This document shows, in pieces, positions 46,174 through 55,729 of a stretch of DNA of 64,000 nt. Every line of letters begins with the position of its first letter. The first letter of the stretch is position 1. Origin of the DNA: Streptomyces flavidovirens DSM 40150 (lineage in GTDB: Bacteria; Actinomycetota; Actinomycetes; Streptomycetales; Streptomycetaceae); NCBI RefSeq assembly GCF_000429085.1, contig NZ_AUBE01000001.1:1-64000 (forward strand). The letters are read 5' to 3'. Below the pieces are notes generated by a model. That model did no database searches and had not been told where the DNA came from. It worked only from the letters and a program-made list of their open reading frames with translations. The position numbers and the translations under genes are program-made.

Positions 46174-46461
46174 CTAGCCGCACGTACTCGAACCCGCACC
46201 CGCGACACGGCGGGAGCGCTGGGCCCGGCCGGCCGAGCCACGGGTGGCGGAGTTGCGGGTCGCTGAGGTGAACAGGTTCGCCAGGGCGGTTCGGAGTCGG
46301 TGGGTACGGGGTGGCCGGTCCTCGGCCGTCGCGCGGAGGCGCCGGTAGTCGCGTACCTCCCGCACCGCCTGCCAGTCGTTGAGGCCGGGCGCCGGCGGCG
46401 CGGGAGTGCCGAGTCGGGTGGCGCGGTAGACGTCGAGCATGTGCTGCTGAGTGGCGTTCAT
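46174..46461 (-). CDS. Small basic protein of unknown function
   Basis: 95 residues. The N-terminal 40 residues (MNATQQHMLDVYRATRLGTP, then LNDWQAVREVRDYRR) are typical protein-like sequence; the rest is Arg/Ser/Ala-rich. GTGAGGAC lies just before the ATG. Divergent from the ArsR-type gene. The C-terminal end reaches the repeat array and may be extended by it. No family recognised. Confidence 0.55.
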   Translation of the reverse strand: MNATQQHMLDVYRATRLGTPAPPAPGLNDWQAVREVRDYRRLRATAEDRPPRTHRLRTALANLFTSATRNSATRGSAGRAQRSRRVAGAGSSTCG

Positions 46462-46560
46462 GTCCTCACCATGCGTACGCCGCACCCCGCGACGCGCATC
46501 GTTTGACGAGCCCCGTCAATCGACGGCCGCGCTGTCAGTGGCACCGGGCACGATGTACCC

Positions 46561-47697
46561 ATGAGCGTGTCCATCGACATCACCGGCCTGCCGCCCGAGC
46601 GCATCGTCTTCGAGACCTCCCCGCTGGCGGAGCTCGGCATGGCCCTGCACGCCCTGTCCGAGCCGGGCCACCACCCCGGACTGCACGGCTGGGCGACCGC
46701 GGCCGCCGCCTCGCTGAAGCCGGACCTCGCCGACCGGATGAGCGAGGCGGAGTTCCTGTGGCGCAGCACGTTCTCGGACGTCTTCATGCCGTTCGCCGGC
46801 CTGCGGGGCGGTGACGGCAGGACGGGGGCGACGCTCAGCGACGACCTGGACGCGCTGGACCGGCTGGACGACGAACGATTCGTCTCCGCGGCCCTGGAGT
46901 TCACCTGCTCCAGTACGTACGGCACGCCCAGCCCGTCCCCGCTCGTCGACGCCACGATGCGCGAGCGGGCGCTGGACCTGGCCGCCGCGCGGGGGCCGAA
47001 GCAGACGGACTTCGCGCGCCGCCTGCTGGCCGATCCGGCGTCCGTACGGGCCTGGCTGCGGCGGCTCTTCGAGGACTGTGACCAGGCGTTCTTCGCGGAC
47101 ACCTGGCGTCGGATACGGGTCCAGCTGGCCGCCGACGCACGGCACAACGGCGAGGTGCTGCGCCGCAAGGGCCTCGCGGAGGCGCTGCACGCGGTCTCCC
47201 CCGCGCTGACGCTGGAGGAGAGCGGTGGCGCGGGCGGGGCCAGGACCCGTATCCAGGCCGACAAGCTCGCCGAGGGCCGCACCAGCGCCGTCGAGCCGGA
47301 CGTCGGCGCGGGACTCACCTTCGTGCCGTCGAGCTTCGGCTGGCCGCATCTGTCGGTCCTGCACGCCCCCGGCTGGCGTCCGGTGATCCACTACCCGGTC
47401 GGCGCACCGGAACTGCCGTCCCCCGCGTCGGTCGAGCTGCTGAAGCTGCGGATGGAAGCGCTGGCCCACCCCATGCGCATGCGCCTGTGCCGCAACCTGG
47501 CCCGCTCCCCGTACACGACGGGCGAGCTCGCCGAATCGCACGGGATCACCGCCCCTGAGGTCTCACGGCACCTGACGACCCTGCGGAAGGCCGGTCTGCT
47601 GACCACCCAGCGCCGTGGCCGCTACGTCCTGCACAGCCTGGACCTCCAGGTGGTGTCCCGGCTGGGCAGCGACTTCCTGGAGGGCGTGCTGCGCTGA
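46561..47697 (+). CDS. ArsR-type winged-helix regulator with DUF5937-like N-terminal domain
   Basis: 378 residues. The first 260 residues form an alpha-rich domain (ISI-like start SIDITGLPPERIVFETSPLA) common in actinobacteria; residues 295-360 are an ArsR winged helix (HPMRMRLCRNLARSPYTTGE, then ITAPEVSRHLTTLRKAGLL). No Cys-based metal site is seen, so the signal is unknown. It converges on nuoD with only 13 bases between the stops. Confidence 0.85.
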   Translation: MSVSIDITGLPPERIVFETSPLAELGMALHALSEPGHHPGLHGWATAAAASLKPDLADRMSEAEFLWRSTFSDVFMPFAGLRGGDGRTGATLSDDLDALDRLDDERFVSAALEFTCSSTYGTPSPSPLVDATMRERALDLAAARGPKQTDFARRLLADPASVRAWLRRLFEDCDQAFFADTWRRIRVQLAADARHNGEVLRRKGLAEALHAVSPALTLEESGGAGGARTRIQADKLAEGRTSAVEPDVGAGLTFVPSSFGWPHLSVLHAPGWRPVIHYPVGAPELPSPASVELLKLRMEALAHPMRMRLCRNLARSPYTTGELAESHGITAPEVSRHLTTLRKAGLLTTQRRGRYVLHSLDLQVVSRLGSDFLEGVLR

Positions 47698-47710
47698 GGC
47701 GGGGAGGAAC

Positions 47711-48853
47711 CTACTTGTCGATGTCGCCGACGACGAAGAACAGCGACCCCAGGATCGCCACCATGTCGGCGACGAGCGTTCCCGGAAGCAGTTCCACCAA
47801 CGCCTGGATGTTGTTGAACGACGCCGAGCGCAGCTTCAGGCGGTACGGCGTCTTCTCGCCCTTCGAGACGAGGTAGTAGCCGTTGATGCCGAGCGGGTTC
47901 TCAGTCCAGGCGTAGGTGTGGCCCTCCGGGGCCTTCAGCACCTTCGGGAGCCGCTGGTTGATCGGGCCGGGCGGGAGGTCGGCCATCCGGTCCAGGCAGG
48001 CGTCCGCCAGGTCCAGCGCGTTGTGCGTCTGTTCGAGCAGGACCTCGAAGCGGGCGAGGCAGTCGCCCTCGGTCCTGGTGGCGACCTTCAGCGTGTCCTG
48101 GAGTTCGCCGTACGCGAGGTACGGCTCGTCGCGCCGGAGGTCGAAGTCGACGCCGGAGGCGCGGGCGATGGGGCCGCTCACTCCGTACGCGTGCACGGCC
48201 TCGGGCGACAGGATGCCCACATCCCGCGTGCGGCCGCGGAAGATCTCGTTGCCGGTGACGAGGTCGTCGTACACGTCCATCCGGGACCGGACGTCCGCGA
48301 CGGCCTCGCGGGCCCGGCCGAGCCAGCCCGCGGGGAGATCCTCCTTGAGGCCGCCCACGCGGTTGAACATGTAGTGCATGCGGCCGCCGGAGACCTCCTC
48401 CATGACGGCCTGGAGCTCCTCGCGCTCGCGGAACGCGTAGAAGACCGGGGTGATTCCGCCCAGTTCGAGCGGATACGAGCCGAGGAACATGAGGTGGTTG
48501 AGGACCCGGTTCAGCTCGGCGAGGAGCGTGCGGGTCCAGACGGCGCGCTCCGGGACCTCCATGCCGAGCATGCGCTCGACGGCCATGACGACGCCGAGTT
48601 CGTTGGAGAACGCCGACAGCCAGTCGTGGCGGTTCGCGAGCATCACGATCTGCCGGTAGTCACGGGCCTCGAAGAGCTTCTCCGCGCCGCGGTGCATGTA
48701 GCCGATGACCGGCTCCGCGTGCTGGATCCGTTCGCCGTCGAGCACGAGCCTGAGGCGGAGGACGCCGTGCGTGGAGGGGTGCTGGGGGCCGATGTTGAGC
48801 ACCATGTCGGTGCTCTCCGCCGCGCCGCCGATGCCGACCGTGGTCTCCGTCAT
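47711..48853 (-). CDS. nuoD: NADH-quinone oxidoreductase subunit D, orphan copy (NuoD2 type)
   Basis: 380 residues of the 49-kDa family. [50 protein letters not shown] and the final FVVGDIDK are all there. It would sit in the quinone-binding arm of complex I. No other nuo gene is in the window, so this is a second copy, as in other streptomycetes. A MidA-type methyltransferase is the next gene upstream. Confidence 0.94.
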   Translation of the reverse strand: MTETTVGIGGAAESTDMVLNIGPQHPSTHGVLRLRLVLDGERIQHAEPVIGYMHRGAEKLFEARDYRQIVMLANRHDWLSAFSNELGVVMAVERMLGMEVPERAVWTRTLLAELNRVLNHLMFLGSYPLELGGITPVFYAFREREELQAVMEEVSGGRMHYMFNRVGGLKEDLPAGWLGRAREAVADVRSRMDVYDDLVTGNEIFRGRTRDVGILSPEAVHAYGVSGPIARASGVDFDLRRDEPYLAYGELQDTLKVATRTEGDCLARFEVLLEQTHNALDLADACLDRMADLPPGPINQRLPKVLKAPEGHTYAWTENPLGINGYYLVSKGEKTPYRLKLRSASFNNIQALVELLPGTLVADMVAILGSLFFVVGDIDK

Positions 48854-48883
48854 GCGGCCAGTATCCCTGGTGCGGGTTACGGC

Positions 48884-48928
48884 CGGGGCTCCGCCCCGGA
48901 CCCTGGCACTCAGGCGCCGGACGGGCCG
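48884..48928. repeat. Single copy of the dispersed GGGGCTCCGCCCC element
   Basis: GGGGCTCCGCCCCGGACCCT followed by GGCACTCAGGCGCCGGACGG. Same element as in the array at 45927-46160. It lies between nuoD and the methyltransferase and forms the last codons and stop of the methyltransferase frame. Confidence 0.8.
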
Positions 48929-49920
48929 ATTCCGTCCGGCGGGGACGAGCCGGCCGGCTGCGTCAGCCAGGTGAAGTCGCCCAGGCACCCGCGGGCCGTC
49001 AGCTCGGCTGCCTCTCCCGCTCCCGACAGCGCCCGTACGTACGCCGCCGGGTCCGTGCTCGCCAGGGCAAGCGGCGGGCGGGCGGCGGTCACGCCCAGGC
49101 GGTGCAGCGCCTCACGCTGCGGCAGCAGCTCCGCACCCGGCAGCGCGCAGGCGTCCAGTGCGACGTGGGACGTGATGTCGCACGTGCCGTCCGGGACCGG
49201 GCGTACCTCCCGGCCCGCCCGGAAACCCGTCAGCGTGCCGAAGGAGGGCCGCGCCGTCCGCTCGTGGGCGTAGTCCACCGCGACCGCCAGTCCCGCGTCG
49301 AGCGTCGCCACCGCCGCCGCCCACACCGCGTCGCGCGGGCGGCCGATCTCGGCCCGCAGTCCGGGCTCGCCGCCGGGCGCGAGCGGCCACCAGCGTGCGA
49401 GCCAGTCGGCGTCCGGCCCGGTGACCGGGTCGCCCAGGCGCTCCTCACCGTCCTCGCGCCGTACGAGGACGTACCGCGCGACACCCGCCGCGTCCGTCTC
49501 GGCCACGTCCACCGGAACGTTGTCCAGCCACTCGTTCGCGAACAGCAGCCCGGCGACCCCCGACGGCGGCTCCGCGCGCCACTCGATGCGGTGATCCAGA
49601 CCGGGCGGCCGGGGCGCGCGCTCCACGGCGTACGCCCGCACGCGCGCCGAAAGCTCCCGCGGCGCCGCCGCCAGCACCGCCGACAGCAGTTCGCCCCGCC
49701 CCGCGCCCACGTCGACCAGCGCCAGCTCCCGCGGCCGCCCGAGCGACTCGTCGATGTCCCCGAGCAGCCGCGCGACCGCTCCGGCGAACAGCGCGGATGC
49801 GTGCACCGACGTACGGAAATGGCCGGACGGGCCGGGTCCGCCGGGCCGTACGTAGAAGCCGTCCGGACCGTACAGCGCCTGCTCCGCCGCCTCCCGCCAC
49901 CCCTGCCACTCATCCGTCAC
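48910..49920 (-). CDS. MidA/NDUFAF7-type SAM-dependent methyltransferase
   Basis: 336 residues, GTG start. N-terminal [17 protein letters not shown] and the SAM loop [18 protein letters not shown] are typical of the DUF185/MidA family; [12 protein letters not shown] is the conserved N/D-E-x-x-D segment. Its human relative NDUFAF7 dimethylates an arginine of the complex I 49-kDa subunit. Here the gene directly precedes a nuoD gene, which suggests the bacterial pair works in the same way (inference). The C terminus ends inside a dispersed repeat. Confidence 0.88.
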   Translation of the reverse strand: MTDEWQGWREAAEQALYGPDGFYVRPGGPGPSGHFRTSVHASALFAGAVARLLGDIDESLGRPRELALVDVGAGRGELLSAVLAAAPRELSARVRAYAVERAPRPPGLDHRIEWRAEPPSGVAGLLFANEWLDNVPVDVAETDAAGVARYVLVRREDGEERLGDPVTGPDADWLARWWPLAPGGEPGLRAEIGRPRDAVWAAAVATLDAGLAVAVDYAHERTARPSFGTLTGFRAGREVRPVPDGTCDITSHVALDACALPGAELLPQREALHRLGVTAARPPLALASTDPAAYVRALSGAGEAAELTARGCLGDFTWLTQPAGSSPPDGIGPSGA

Positions 49921-50016
49921 GGCACCCAGTCTCCACCTTGGGGAGTAGGCTCCGGTCCACCGGATCGCTCCTCCGGTTGACCCCTGCACCTATTTGATTT
50001 CCCTACGCTGGGTTAC

Positions 50017-51222
50017 GTGCAACGCCTCTACGATTTCATCCGCAGGCACCCGACGAGTGTCGACAGCTTCTGGGCTGTGCTGCTCTTCGGGTTCTCCCTG
50101 CTGTGGGCCGTCGAGGCGTCGATGGGGACCGAACCACGCATCGCCGCCTTCCCGATCATCACGCTCCTGTGCCTGGTGGTGGCCCTGCGCCGGCGCGCGC
50201 CGGAGAAGATGCTGCTGCTGGCCATCGCGATGGGCGTCGCGCAGCTCGTGTTCGACGTGGAGGTCAATCCGGCCGACTGGGCCATGCTCGTCATCATCTA
50301 CACCGTCGCCGCGAGCGACGGGCCCCGCTGGATCTCACGCCTCGCGCTCATGGGCGGCCTGGCCGCGGCTCCGCTCGCGCAGCTGCGCTGGCCCGCCGAC
50401 CCGGGTAACAGCTCGGCCCTCGAGTCCGTCTTCTTCATGGTCGTCATGGCCCTGCCGTTCGCGCTGGCGTGGGTCCTCGGCGACTCGATGCGCACCAGGC
50501 GGGCGTACTTCGCCGAGCTGGAGGAGCGCGCCGCGCGGCTGGAGAAGGAGCGCGAGGCGCAGTCCAAGGTGGCCGTCGCCGCCGAGCGGGCCCGTATCGC
50601 CCGCGAACTGCACGACGTCGTCGCGCACAACGTCTCCGTGATGGTCGTCCAGGCGGACGGCGCGGCGTACGTCCTGGACGCCTCGCCCGCCCAGGCCAGG
50701 CAGGCCCTGGAGACGATCTCGACAACCGGCCGCCAGGCGCTCGCCGAGATGCGGCGCCTGCTGGGCGTGCTGCGCACCGGCGAGCACCAGGAGAGCGGCG
50801 AGTACGTGCCGCAGCCCGACGTCGAGCAGATCGAGGACCTGGTCGAGCAGGTACGCACCGCCGGGCTGACCGTCGACTTCAAGGTGGAGGGCACGCCGCG
50901 GCCGCTGCCGAGCGGCGTGGAGCTTACGGCGTACCGCATCGTGCAGGAAGCCCTCACCAATACGCGCAAGCACGGCGGGCCGGAGGCGGGCGCGAGCGTC
51001 CGGCTTGTGTACTTCGACGACGGGCTCGGCCTGCTCGTCGAGGACGACGGGCGGGGCGCGGCGCACGAACTGTACGAGGACGGCGGCGCGGACGGTCAGG
51101 GCCACGGCCTGATCGGCATGCGGGAGCGCGTCGGTATGGTCGGCGGCACGCTCGACGCGGGGCCGCGGCCGGGCGGCGGCTTCCGGATCAGCGCGCTGCT
51201 GCCGCTCAAACCGGCCCACTGA
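50017..51222 (+). CDS. NarL-type sensor histidine kinase (HisKA_3)
   Basis: 401 residues, GTG start. Five to six membrane helices (about 18-160) with short loops, so the signal is probably sensed within the membrane. Coiled coil 165-190, HisKA_3 with ARELHDVVAHNVSVM, then ATPase N-box EALTNTRKHGG and G-box GLIGMRERV. Pairs with the response regulator 72 bases downstream; that spacer has three copies of CCCTGGTTACGT-like repeats. Confidence 0.95.
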   Translation: MQRLYDFIRRHPTSVDSFWAVLLFGFSLLWAVEASMGTEPRIAAFPIITLLCLVVALRRRAPEKMLLLAIAMGVAQLVFDVEVNPADWAMLVIIYTVAASDGPRWISRLALMGGLAAAPLAQLRWPADPGNSSALESVFFMVVMALPFALAWVLGDSMRTRRAYFAELEERAARLEKEREAQSKVAVAAERARIARELHDVVAHNVSVMVVQADGAAYVLDASPAQARQALETISTTGRQALAEMRRLLGVLRTGEHQESGEYVPQPDVEQIEDLVEQVRTAGLTVDFKVEGTPRPLPSGVELTAYRIVQEALTNTRKHGGPEAGASVRLVYFDDGLGLLVEDDGRGAAHELYEDGGADGQGHGLIGMRERVGMVGGTLDAGPRPGGGFRISALLPLKPAH

Positions 51223-51294
51223 ACCGCCGCCTCCCCTCCCTGGTCACGTCCCTGGTTACGTCCCTGGTTACGCCGACGAAAGGCACCCCACCCC

Positions 51295-51987
51295 ATGTCC
51301 ATCCGCGTGATGCTCGTAGACGACCAGGTGCTGCTGCGCACCGGCTTCCGGATGGTCCTGGCCGCCCAGCCCGACATGGAAGTCGTCGCGGAGGCCGGTG
51401 ACGGGGCGGAGGCGATCGAGGTCCTGCGCTCCACGGCAGTGGACGTCGTGCTGATGGACGTACGGATGCCGAGGCTGGACGGCGTCGAGGCGACGCGGCG
51501 CATCTGTGCGGACCCTGACGCGCCGAAGGTGCTCATCCTGACCACCTTCGACCTGGACGAGTACGCCTTCTCCGGGCTGAAGGCGGGGGCCAGCGGCTTC
51601 ATGCTGAAGGATGTGCCGCCCGGCGAACTGCTGGCCGCCATCCGGTCGGTGCACAGCGGGGACGCGGTCGTCGCGCCGTCCACGACACGGCGGCTGCTGG
51701 ACCGCTTCTCGTCGATGCTGCCGAGTACGGACAAGGGGACCCGCGCCGTCGACTCCGCGCTGGCCCGGCTGACCGAGCGGGAGCGCGAGGTGATGCTGCT
51801 CGTGGCGCAGGGCCTGTCGAACGGGGAGATCGCGGCGCGGCTGGTGCTGTCGGAGGCGACGGTCAAGACGCATGTCGGCCGCATCCTGACCAAGCTCGGC
51901 CTGCGCGACCGGGTGCAGGTCGTGGTTCTGGCCTACGAGTCGGGCCTGGTCCGGGCGGGCGGCGGCCCCGGCCCGAACCGGTTGTAG
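51295..51987 (+). CDS. NarL/FixJ-type response regulator
   Basis: 230 residues. Receiver with Asp55 in VLMDVRMPRLDG and Lys in GFMLKDVPP. The LuxR-type helix-turn-helix is LTEREREVMLLVAQGLSNGE with VLSEATVKTHVGRILTKLGL. Cognate of the kinase just upstream. Targets unknown. Confidence 0.95.
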   Translation: MSIRVMLVDDQVLLRTGFRMVLAAQPDMEVVAEAGDGAEAIEVLRSTAVDVVLMDVRMPRLDGVEATRRICADPDAPKVLILTTFDLDEYAFSGLKAGASGFMLKDVPPGELLAAIRSVHSGDAVVAPSTTRRLLDRFSSMLPSTDKGTRAVDSALARLTEREREVMLLVAQGLSNGEIAARLVLSEATVKTHVGRILTKLGLRDRVQVVVLAYESGLVRAGGGPGPNRL

Positions 51988-52093
51988 GGCGCACCGCCGC
52001 GCGGGGCCTGTTCCCCACCCCGTCTCCCTCGCACCCTTCACGCGGCGGCCGCACGATGTCACACCGCCGCGCGGGCGAAATGACCACGCAGGG

Positions 52094-53029
52094 TTACGAG
52101 ATCGCGCTGCGCAGGACCGCCACGTCGAGCTGTTCCGTTTCGTCATGGGCCGTCAGGTCGATGACCTGGCCCACCACTCGGTCCCCCGACGCCCGGTGCG
52201 CGTCCGCCAGCGCCTCCTCGCCCACCACGTCCGCGAGGTCCTCGTTCTGGACGGCTTCGATGGCCGCTGCGGCCGACTTCTGGTTGCCGAAGAAGTCGAA
52301 GCCCCCCTGCACACGCGAGGCGCGGCGCCGCTCGGCGGCGTACGGCACGACGGCGGACGACGGGCGAGCGTGTTCCGGGGAGGACACGGTGTCGCTACCG
52401 GCGGCCGCCTCGCGCTTCCCCTCCGGCTCCGCCACCCCACGGCCCCGCGCTTCGCGCGACTCGCGGGACTCCTGCTCCGCCGCGTTGCGCGACAGATTGT
52501 CCAGCGCCATGGACGCACGCAGATACGCGGACGGTGTCGGGGAACCGCCGGCAGCCGGCAGTGCCTTCGGGGCCGCCGCCTCGATGGCCAGCAGCCGCCG
52601 GCCTTCCAGGGCGCTGGCGCGCTCGGTCTCCGCGGTCGCGTACCGCCGCAACAGCGCGGCGTGCTCGCCGCGCAGGGCGGCCAGTTCGACCCGCTTGGCG
52701 CGCAGCTTCGCGTCGAGCCTGGCGCGCAGCTCGCGCGACTCCTCGAGGTCCGACTCGAGGTCCGCCAGGCGCTCCTCGGTCTTCCACTCGTCGCTCGCGC
52801 GCGCTCGCGTCAGTTCAGCCACACGTCGGCCCGCCGCGCGGTCCCAGGCGCGCATGAGTACCGCGCCGGTGACCGCCGCGGCCGCGGCGGCGGCGACCAG
52901 GCCGCGCAACACCACCGGTTCCGCGAACAGCCAAGCACCGGCGGCGCAGAGTATTGACGAGCCGGCGACCGCGGCAGGCGGAAGGATCCTGTGCAGGGGT
53001 GGGGAATGGCGGTGGCGTCCACGTGGCAT
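52094..53029 (-). CDS. Membrane-anchored coiled-coil protein
   Basis: 311 residues. Two hydrophobic segments (about 19-37 and 42-60) are followed by a long coiled coil (about 70-150, EERLADLESDLEESRELRAR), then a Ser/Glu-rich linker and a conserved C-terminal patch with GGFDFFGNQKSAAAAIEAVQ and a hydrophobic end (DETEQLDVAVLRSAIS). Unknown function; a scaffold at the membrane is plausible. The ATG at 53029 has a weak ribosome site. Confidence 0.75.
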   Translation of the reverse strand: MPRGRHRHSPPLHRILPPAAVAGSSILCAAGAWLFAEPVVLRGLVAAAAAAAVTGAVLMRAWDRAAGRRVAELTRARASDEWKTEERLADLESDLEESRELRARLDAKLRAKRVELAALRGEHAALLRRYATAETERASALEGRRLLAIEAAAPKALPAAGGSPTPSAYLRASMALDNLSRNAAEQESRESREARGRGVAEPEGKREAAAGSDTVSSPEHARPSSAVVPYAAERRRASRVQGGFDFFGNQKSAAAAIEAVQNEDLADVVGEEALADAHRASGDRVVGQVIDLTAHDETEQLDVAVLRSAIS

Positions 53030-53114
53030 GGCCTGAAATTTACCGTGCGTGGACGACGGATGGGGACCCGCCCGGCAATCTGTTCCCGGGCGGTTACCCA
53101 ATTCCTTACCCGGC

Positions 53115-54089
53115 TTACTTCTTGACCAGCCCCTTGGCCTCCAGATACTCCTTCGCGGCATCGGCGGGCTTCACCCGGTCAGTGTCGATCTTGCGGTTCA
53201 GCTCCACCAGATCACCGGTCGTCAGCACCTTGGTGAGCTTGCCGAGAGCGTCCGCTATCTCCGGCGCTCCGGCGTCCTTCGCATTGACCACCGGCAGTAC
53301 GTTGTCGGCGTTCTGGAGCTTCTTGTCGTCTTCCAGGAGGACGAGTCCGAAGCCCTCCAGCGTCGCGTCGGTCGTCGTGGTCAGCACAAGCTGATCCGCG
53401 CCGTCCTTGACCGCCTGCTTGGCCTGCGGAGTGCCTACGCCCTTGGGGTCGACGCCGATGACGTCGATCCCGTACTCCTTCTTCAGACCCGGTGCGCAGA
53501 AGGGCCGGATCTCGCACTCGTCACCCGCGGCGATCTTCACCTTGAGCTTGGACTTACCAAGATCAGAAAGTGTCTTCAGGTTGTTCTTCCCGGCGTATTC
53601 CTTGCTGACGGCGAAGGCGTTCTGGTCGACGGCCTCGCCGGCCGGCAGCGGCTTCAGTCCGCGCGGCTCCGCGAGCTTCTCCAGTGCTTTGAAGGTGGCG
53701 GCCACATCGCTGGAGGCGACCGGATTCTTCTCGGGCGCCTTGGGGCCGTTCGCCTTGGCGTTGAGGAATTCGGCAAGCGTAGCGGCGTATTCCGGTACGA
53801 CGTCGATCTCGCCCTTCTCCAGGGCGGGTTCGTACAGTTCGCGGTTCTCCACCGTCTTGATGGAGGTGCTGTATCCGGCCTCGGACAAGAGCTGCGCGTA
53901 CAGCTCGGCCAGCACCTTGGACTCGGTGAATCCGGCCGAGCCGACCACCAGCGACCCCTTGCCGCCGCCGTCCTTGTCCACGCCGCCGGTCCCGCCGTTC
54001 TCCAGGCTTTCGCCGCCGCACGCCGCCAGCCCGCCGGCCAGCGCGATCACGCCCAGTACCGCACCCGCCGTACGCGAGATTCTGCTCAT
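53115..54089 (-). CDS. Osmoprotectant ABC transporter, substrate-binding lipoprotein
   Basis: 324 residues of the OpuAC/QAT family. Signal peptide and lipobox LAAC (about residue 24). SLVVGSAGFTESKVLAELYA, VPEYAATLAEFL and a C-terminal KPADAAKEYLEAKGLV are characteristic of glycine betaine/choline/carnitine binders. Start at MSRISRTAG (54089); MVNLMSR four codons earlier is also possible. Third gene of the permease-permease-binder leftward operon. Confidence 0.9.
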   Translation of the reverse strand: MSRISRTAGAVLGVIALAGGLAACGGESLENGGTGGVDKDGGGKGSLVVGSAGFTESKVLAELYAQLLSEAGYSTSIKTVENRELYEPALEKGEIDVVPEYAATLAEFLNAKANGPKAPEKNPVASSDVAATFKALEKLAEPRGLKPLPAGEAVDQNAFAVSKEYAGKNNLKTLSDLGKSKLKVKIAAGDECEIRPFCAPGLKKEYGIDVIGVDPKGVGTPQAKQAVKDGADQLVLTTTTDATLEGFGLVLLEDDKKLQNADNVLPVVNAKDAGAPEIADALGKLTKVLTTGDLVELNRKIDTDRVKPADAAKEYLEAKGLVKK

Positions 54090-54138
54090 GAGGTTCACCA
54101 TCCAGAGGAAGAAGAAAGGAGAGACAAGAAAGACACCG

Positions 54139-54825
54139 TCAGGCCGTCGCCCGCCGCGCCGCGCCCCGCCGCCTTGGGTCCAGCAGCCGGTCCGCCGCCA
54201 CCAGCACGCCCTCCACCAGCAGCGCCAACGCGGCGACAAGCAGCGCGCCCGCCACCACCTGTGGCGTGTTGTACGTGTTGAAGCCGGCCGTGATGATCCT
54301 GCCCAGGCCGCCCTCGCCCGCCATCGCGGCGAGCGTGGCCGTGGCGACGACCTGGACGGCCGCCGACCTGAGCCCGGTCATGACCAGCGGGTACGCGAGG
54401 GGCAGTTCGACCCGTACGAACACCTGACGCCCCGACATCCCCATCCCGCGCGCGGCCTCCACCACCGCCCGGTCCACCTCACGCATGCCGATGTACGCGT
54501 TGGTCAGCAGCGGCGGTACGGCGAACAGCACCAGCGCGATGACCGTCGGCAGGTCCCCCTGCTTGCCCAGAGGCGTGAGCGTCAGCAGGATCAGCACCGC
54601 GAGGGTGGGGATCGCCCGCCCCACGTTGGAGAGATTCACGGCGAGCGCGCCGCCCCGGCCCAGGTGCCCGAGCCAGAGCGCCACGGGCAGCGCGATCAGA
54701 CAGGACAGCAGCAGGCACACGCCACTGAAGTACAGATGCTCGGCGAGCCGGTTCCAGACGCCGCTCTCCCCCTGCCAGTTGGCGCCCGTCGCCAGCCACG
54801 TGAAGGCGTCCCCGATCGCTCCCAT
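54139..54825 (-). CDS. Osmoprotectant ABC transporter permease (second)
   Basis: 228 residues, about five to six membrane helices. The EAA-type loop EAARGMGMSGRQVFVRVELPLA couples to the ATPase. Starts three bases after the first permease. ProW/OpuCB-like. Confidence 0.93.
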   Translation of the reverse strand: MGAIGDAFTWLATGANWQGESGVWNRLAEHLYFSGVCLLLSCLIALPVALWLGHLGRGGALAVNLSNVGRAIPTLAVLILLTLTPLGKQGDLPTVIALVLFAVPPLLTNAYIGMREVDRAVVEAARGMGMSGRQVFVRVELPLAYPLVMTGLRSAAVQVVATATLAAMAGEGGLGRIITAGFNTYNTPQVVAGALLVAALALLVEGVLVAADRLLDPRRRGAARRATA

Positions 54826-54828
54826 GGA

Positions 54829-55578
54829 TCAGCCGGCCTTCGCGATACGGGTGGTACGGACAGACGGTCGGCCGGTACGTATTCGGGGCGTACGCCGCCC
54901 CGGCGCCCTGGTCCACGGAGTGAGCGCCCGCTGCAGGCCGAGCAGCAGCAGGTCGGCCACCACCGCCAGCAGCACACAGATCACCGAAGCCGTGAGCACC
55001 TGCGCCCTGAAGAGGGAGTCGAGGCCGTCCACGATCAGTGTCCCCAGACCGCCGTACCCCACGATCGCGCCGACCGTCGTCAGGGCGACCGTCGACACCG
55101 TCGCGATCCGCACCCCGGCCAGCAGAGCGGGCAGCGCCAGCGGCAGTTCCACCTCCCACAGCAGCCGGCCACGCCCGTACCCCATGCCCAGCGCGGCCTC
55201 CCGCGCCTCCGCCGGCACCGCTTCGAGCCCGGCCAGGATGTTGCGCACGAGGACAGTCAGCGAGTAGAGGACGAGCCCCGTGACCACGACGGCCGCCGAA
55301 AGCCCGAACACCGGCAGCAGCAGCGAGAACATCGCCAGCGAGGGGACGGTGTAGAGCACGGTCGTGAGGCCGAGGACCGGACCCGCGAACCTGGACCGGC
55401 GTCCGTCCCGGCCACGCGCGAGCAACGCCAGCGGAAAGGCGATCAGCAGGCCGATCACCACCGAAACCACCGTGATCCACACATGCTGCACAGTCGCGTC
55501 GGCCAACTCCTGGCCGCGGGAGCGGACGTACTCCCCGCAGATCCAGTCGTTCGCCGTCAGGCAACTCCGGCCGCTCAT
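54829..55578 (-). CDS. Osmoprotectant ABC transporter permease (first)
   Basis: 249 residues, six membrane helices with the EAA loop EAREAALGMGYGRGRLLWEV. GGAGG lies before the ATG that starts MSGRSCLTANDW; a longer frame from 55665 is less likely. The first gene of its operon; the ATPase gene is divergent, 151 bases away. Heterodimer with the next permease. Confidence 0.9.
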   Translation of the reverse strand: MSGRSCLTANDWICGEYVRSRGQELADATVQHVWITVVSVVIGLLIAFPLALLARGRDGRRSRFAGPVLGLTTVLYTVPSLAMFSLLLPVFGLSAAVVVTGLVLYSLTVLVRNILAGLEAVPAEAREAALGMGYGRGRLLWEVELPLALPALLAGVRIATVSTVALTTVGAIVGYGGLGTLIVDGLDSLFRAQVLTASVICVLLAVVADLLLLGLQRALTPWTRAPGRRTPRIRTGRPSVRTTRIAKAG

Positions 55579-55729
55579 GCCGCCCCACCTCCCCCGAGAC
55601 CCCGAACCCATGCCGAACTCATGCCCGAGCCCATGTCTGACGACCCTATCCCCGGCCACTGACAATCGCCGGAATCCGCCTCATTCCCGCACCATGGTCC
55701 TGACACCGGACCGGCCACAATGGGGACTC

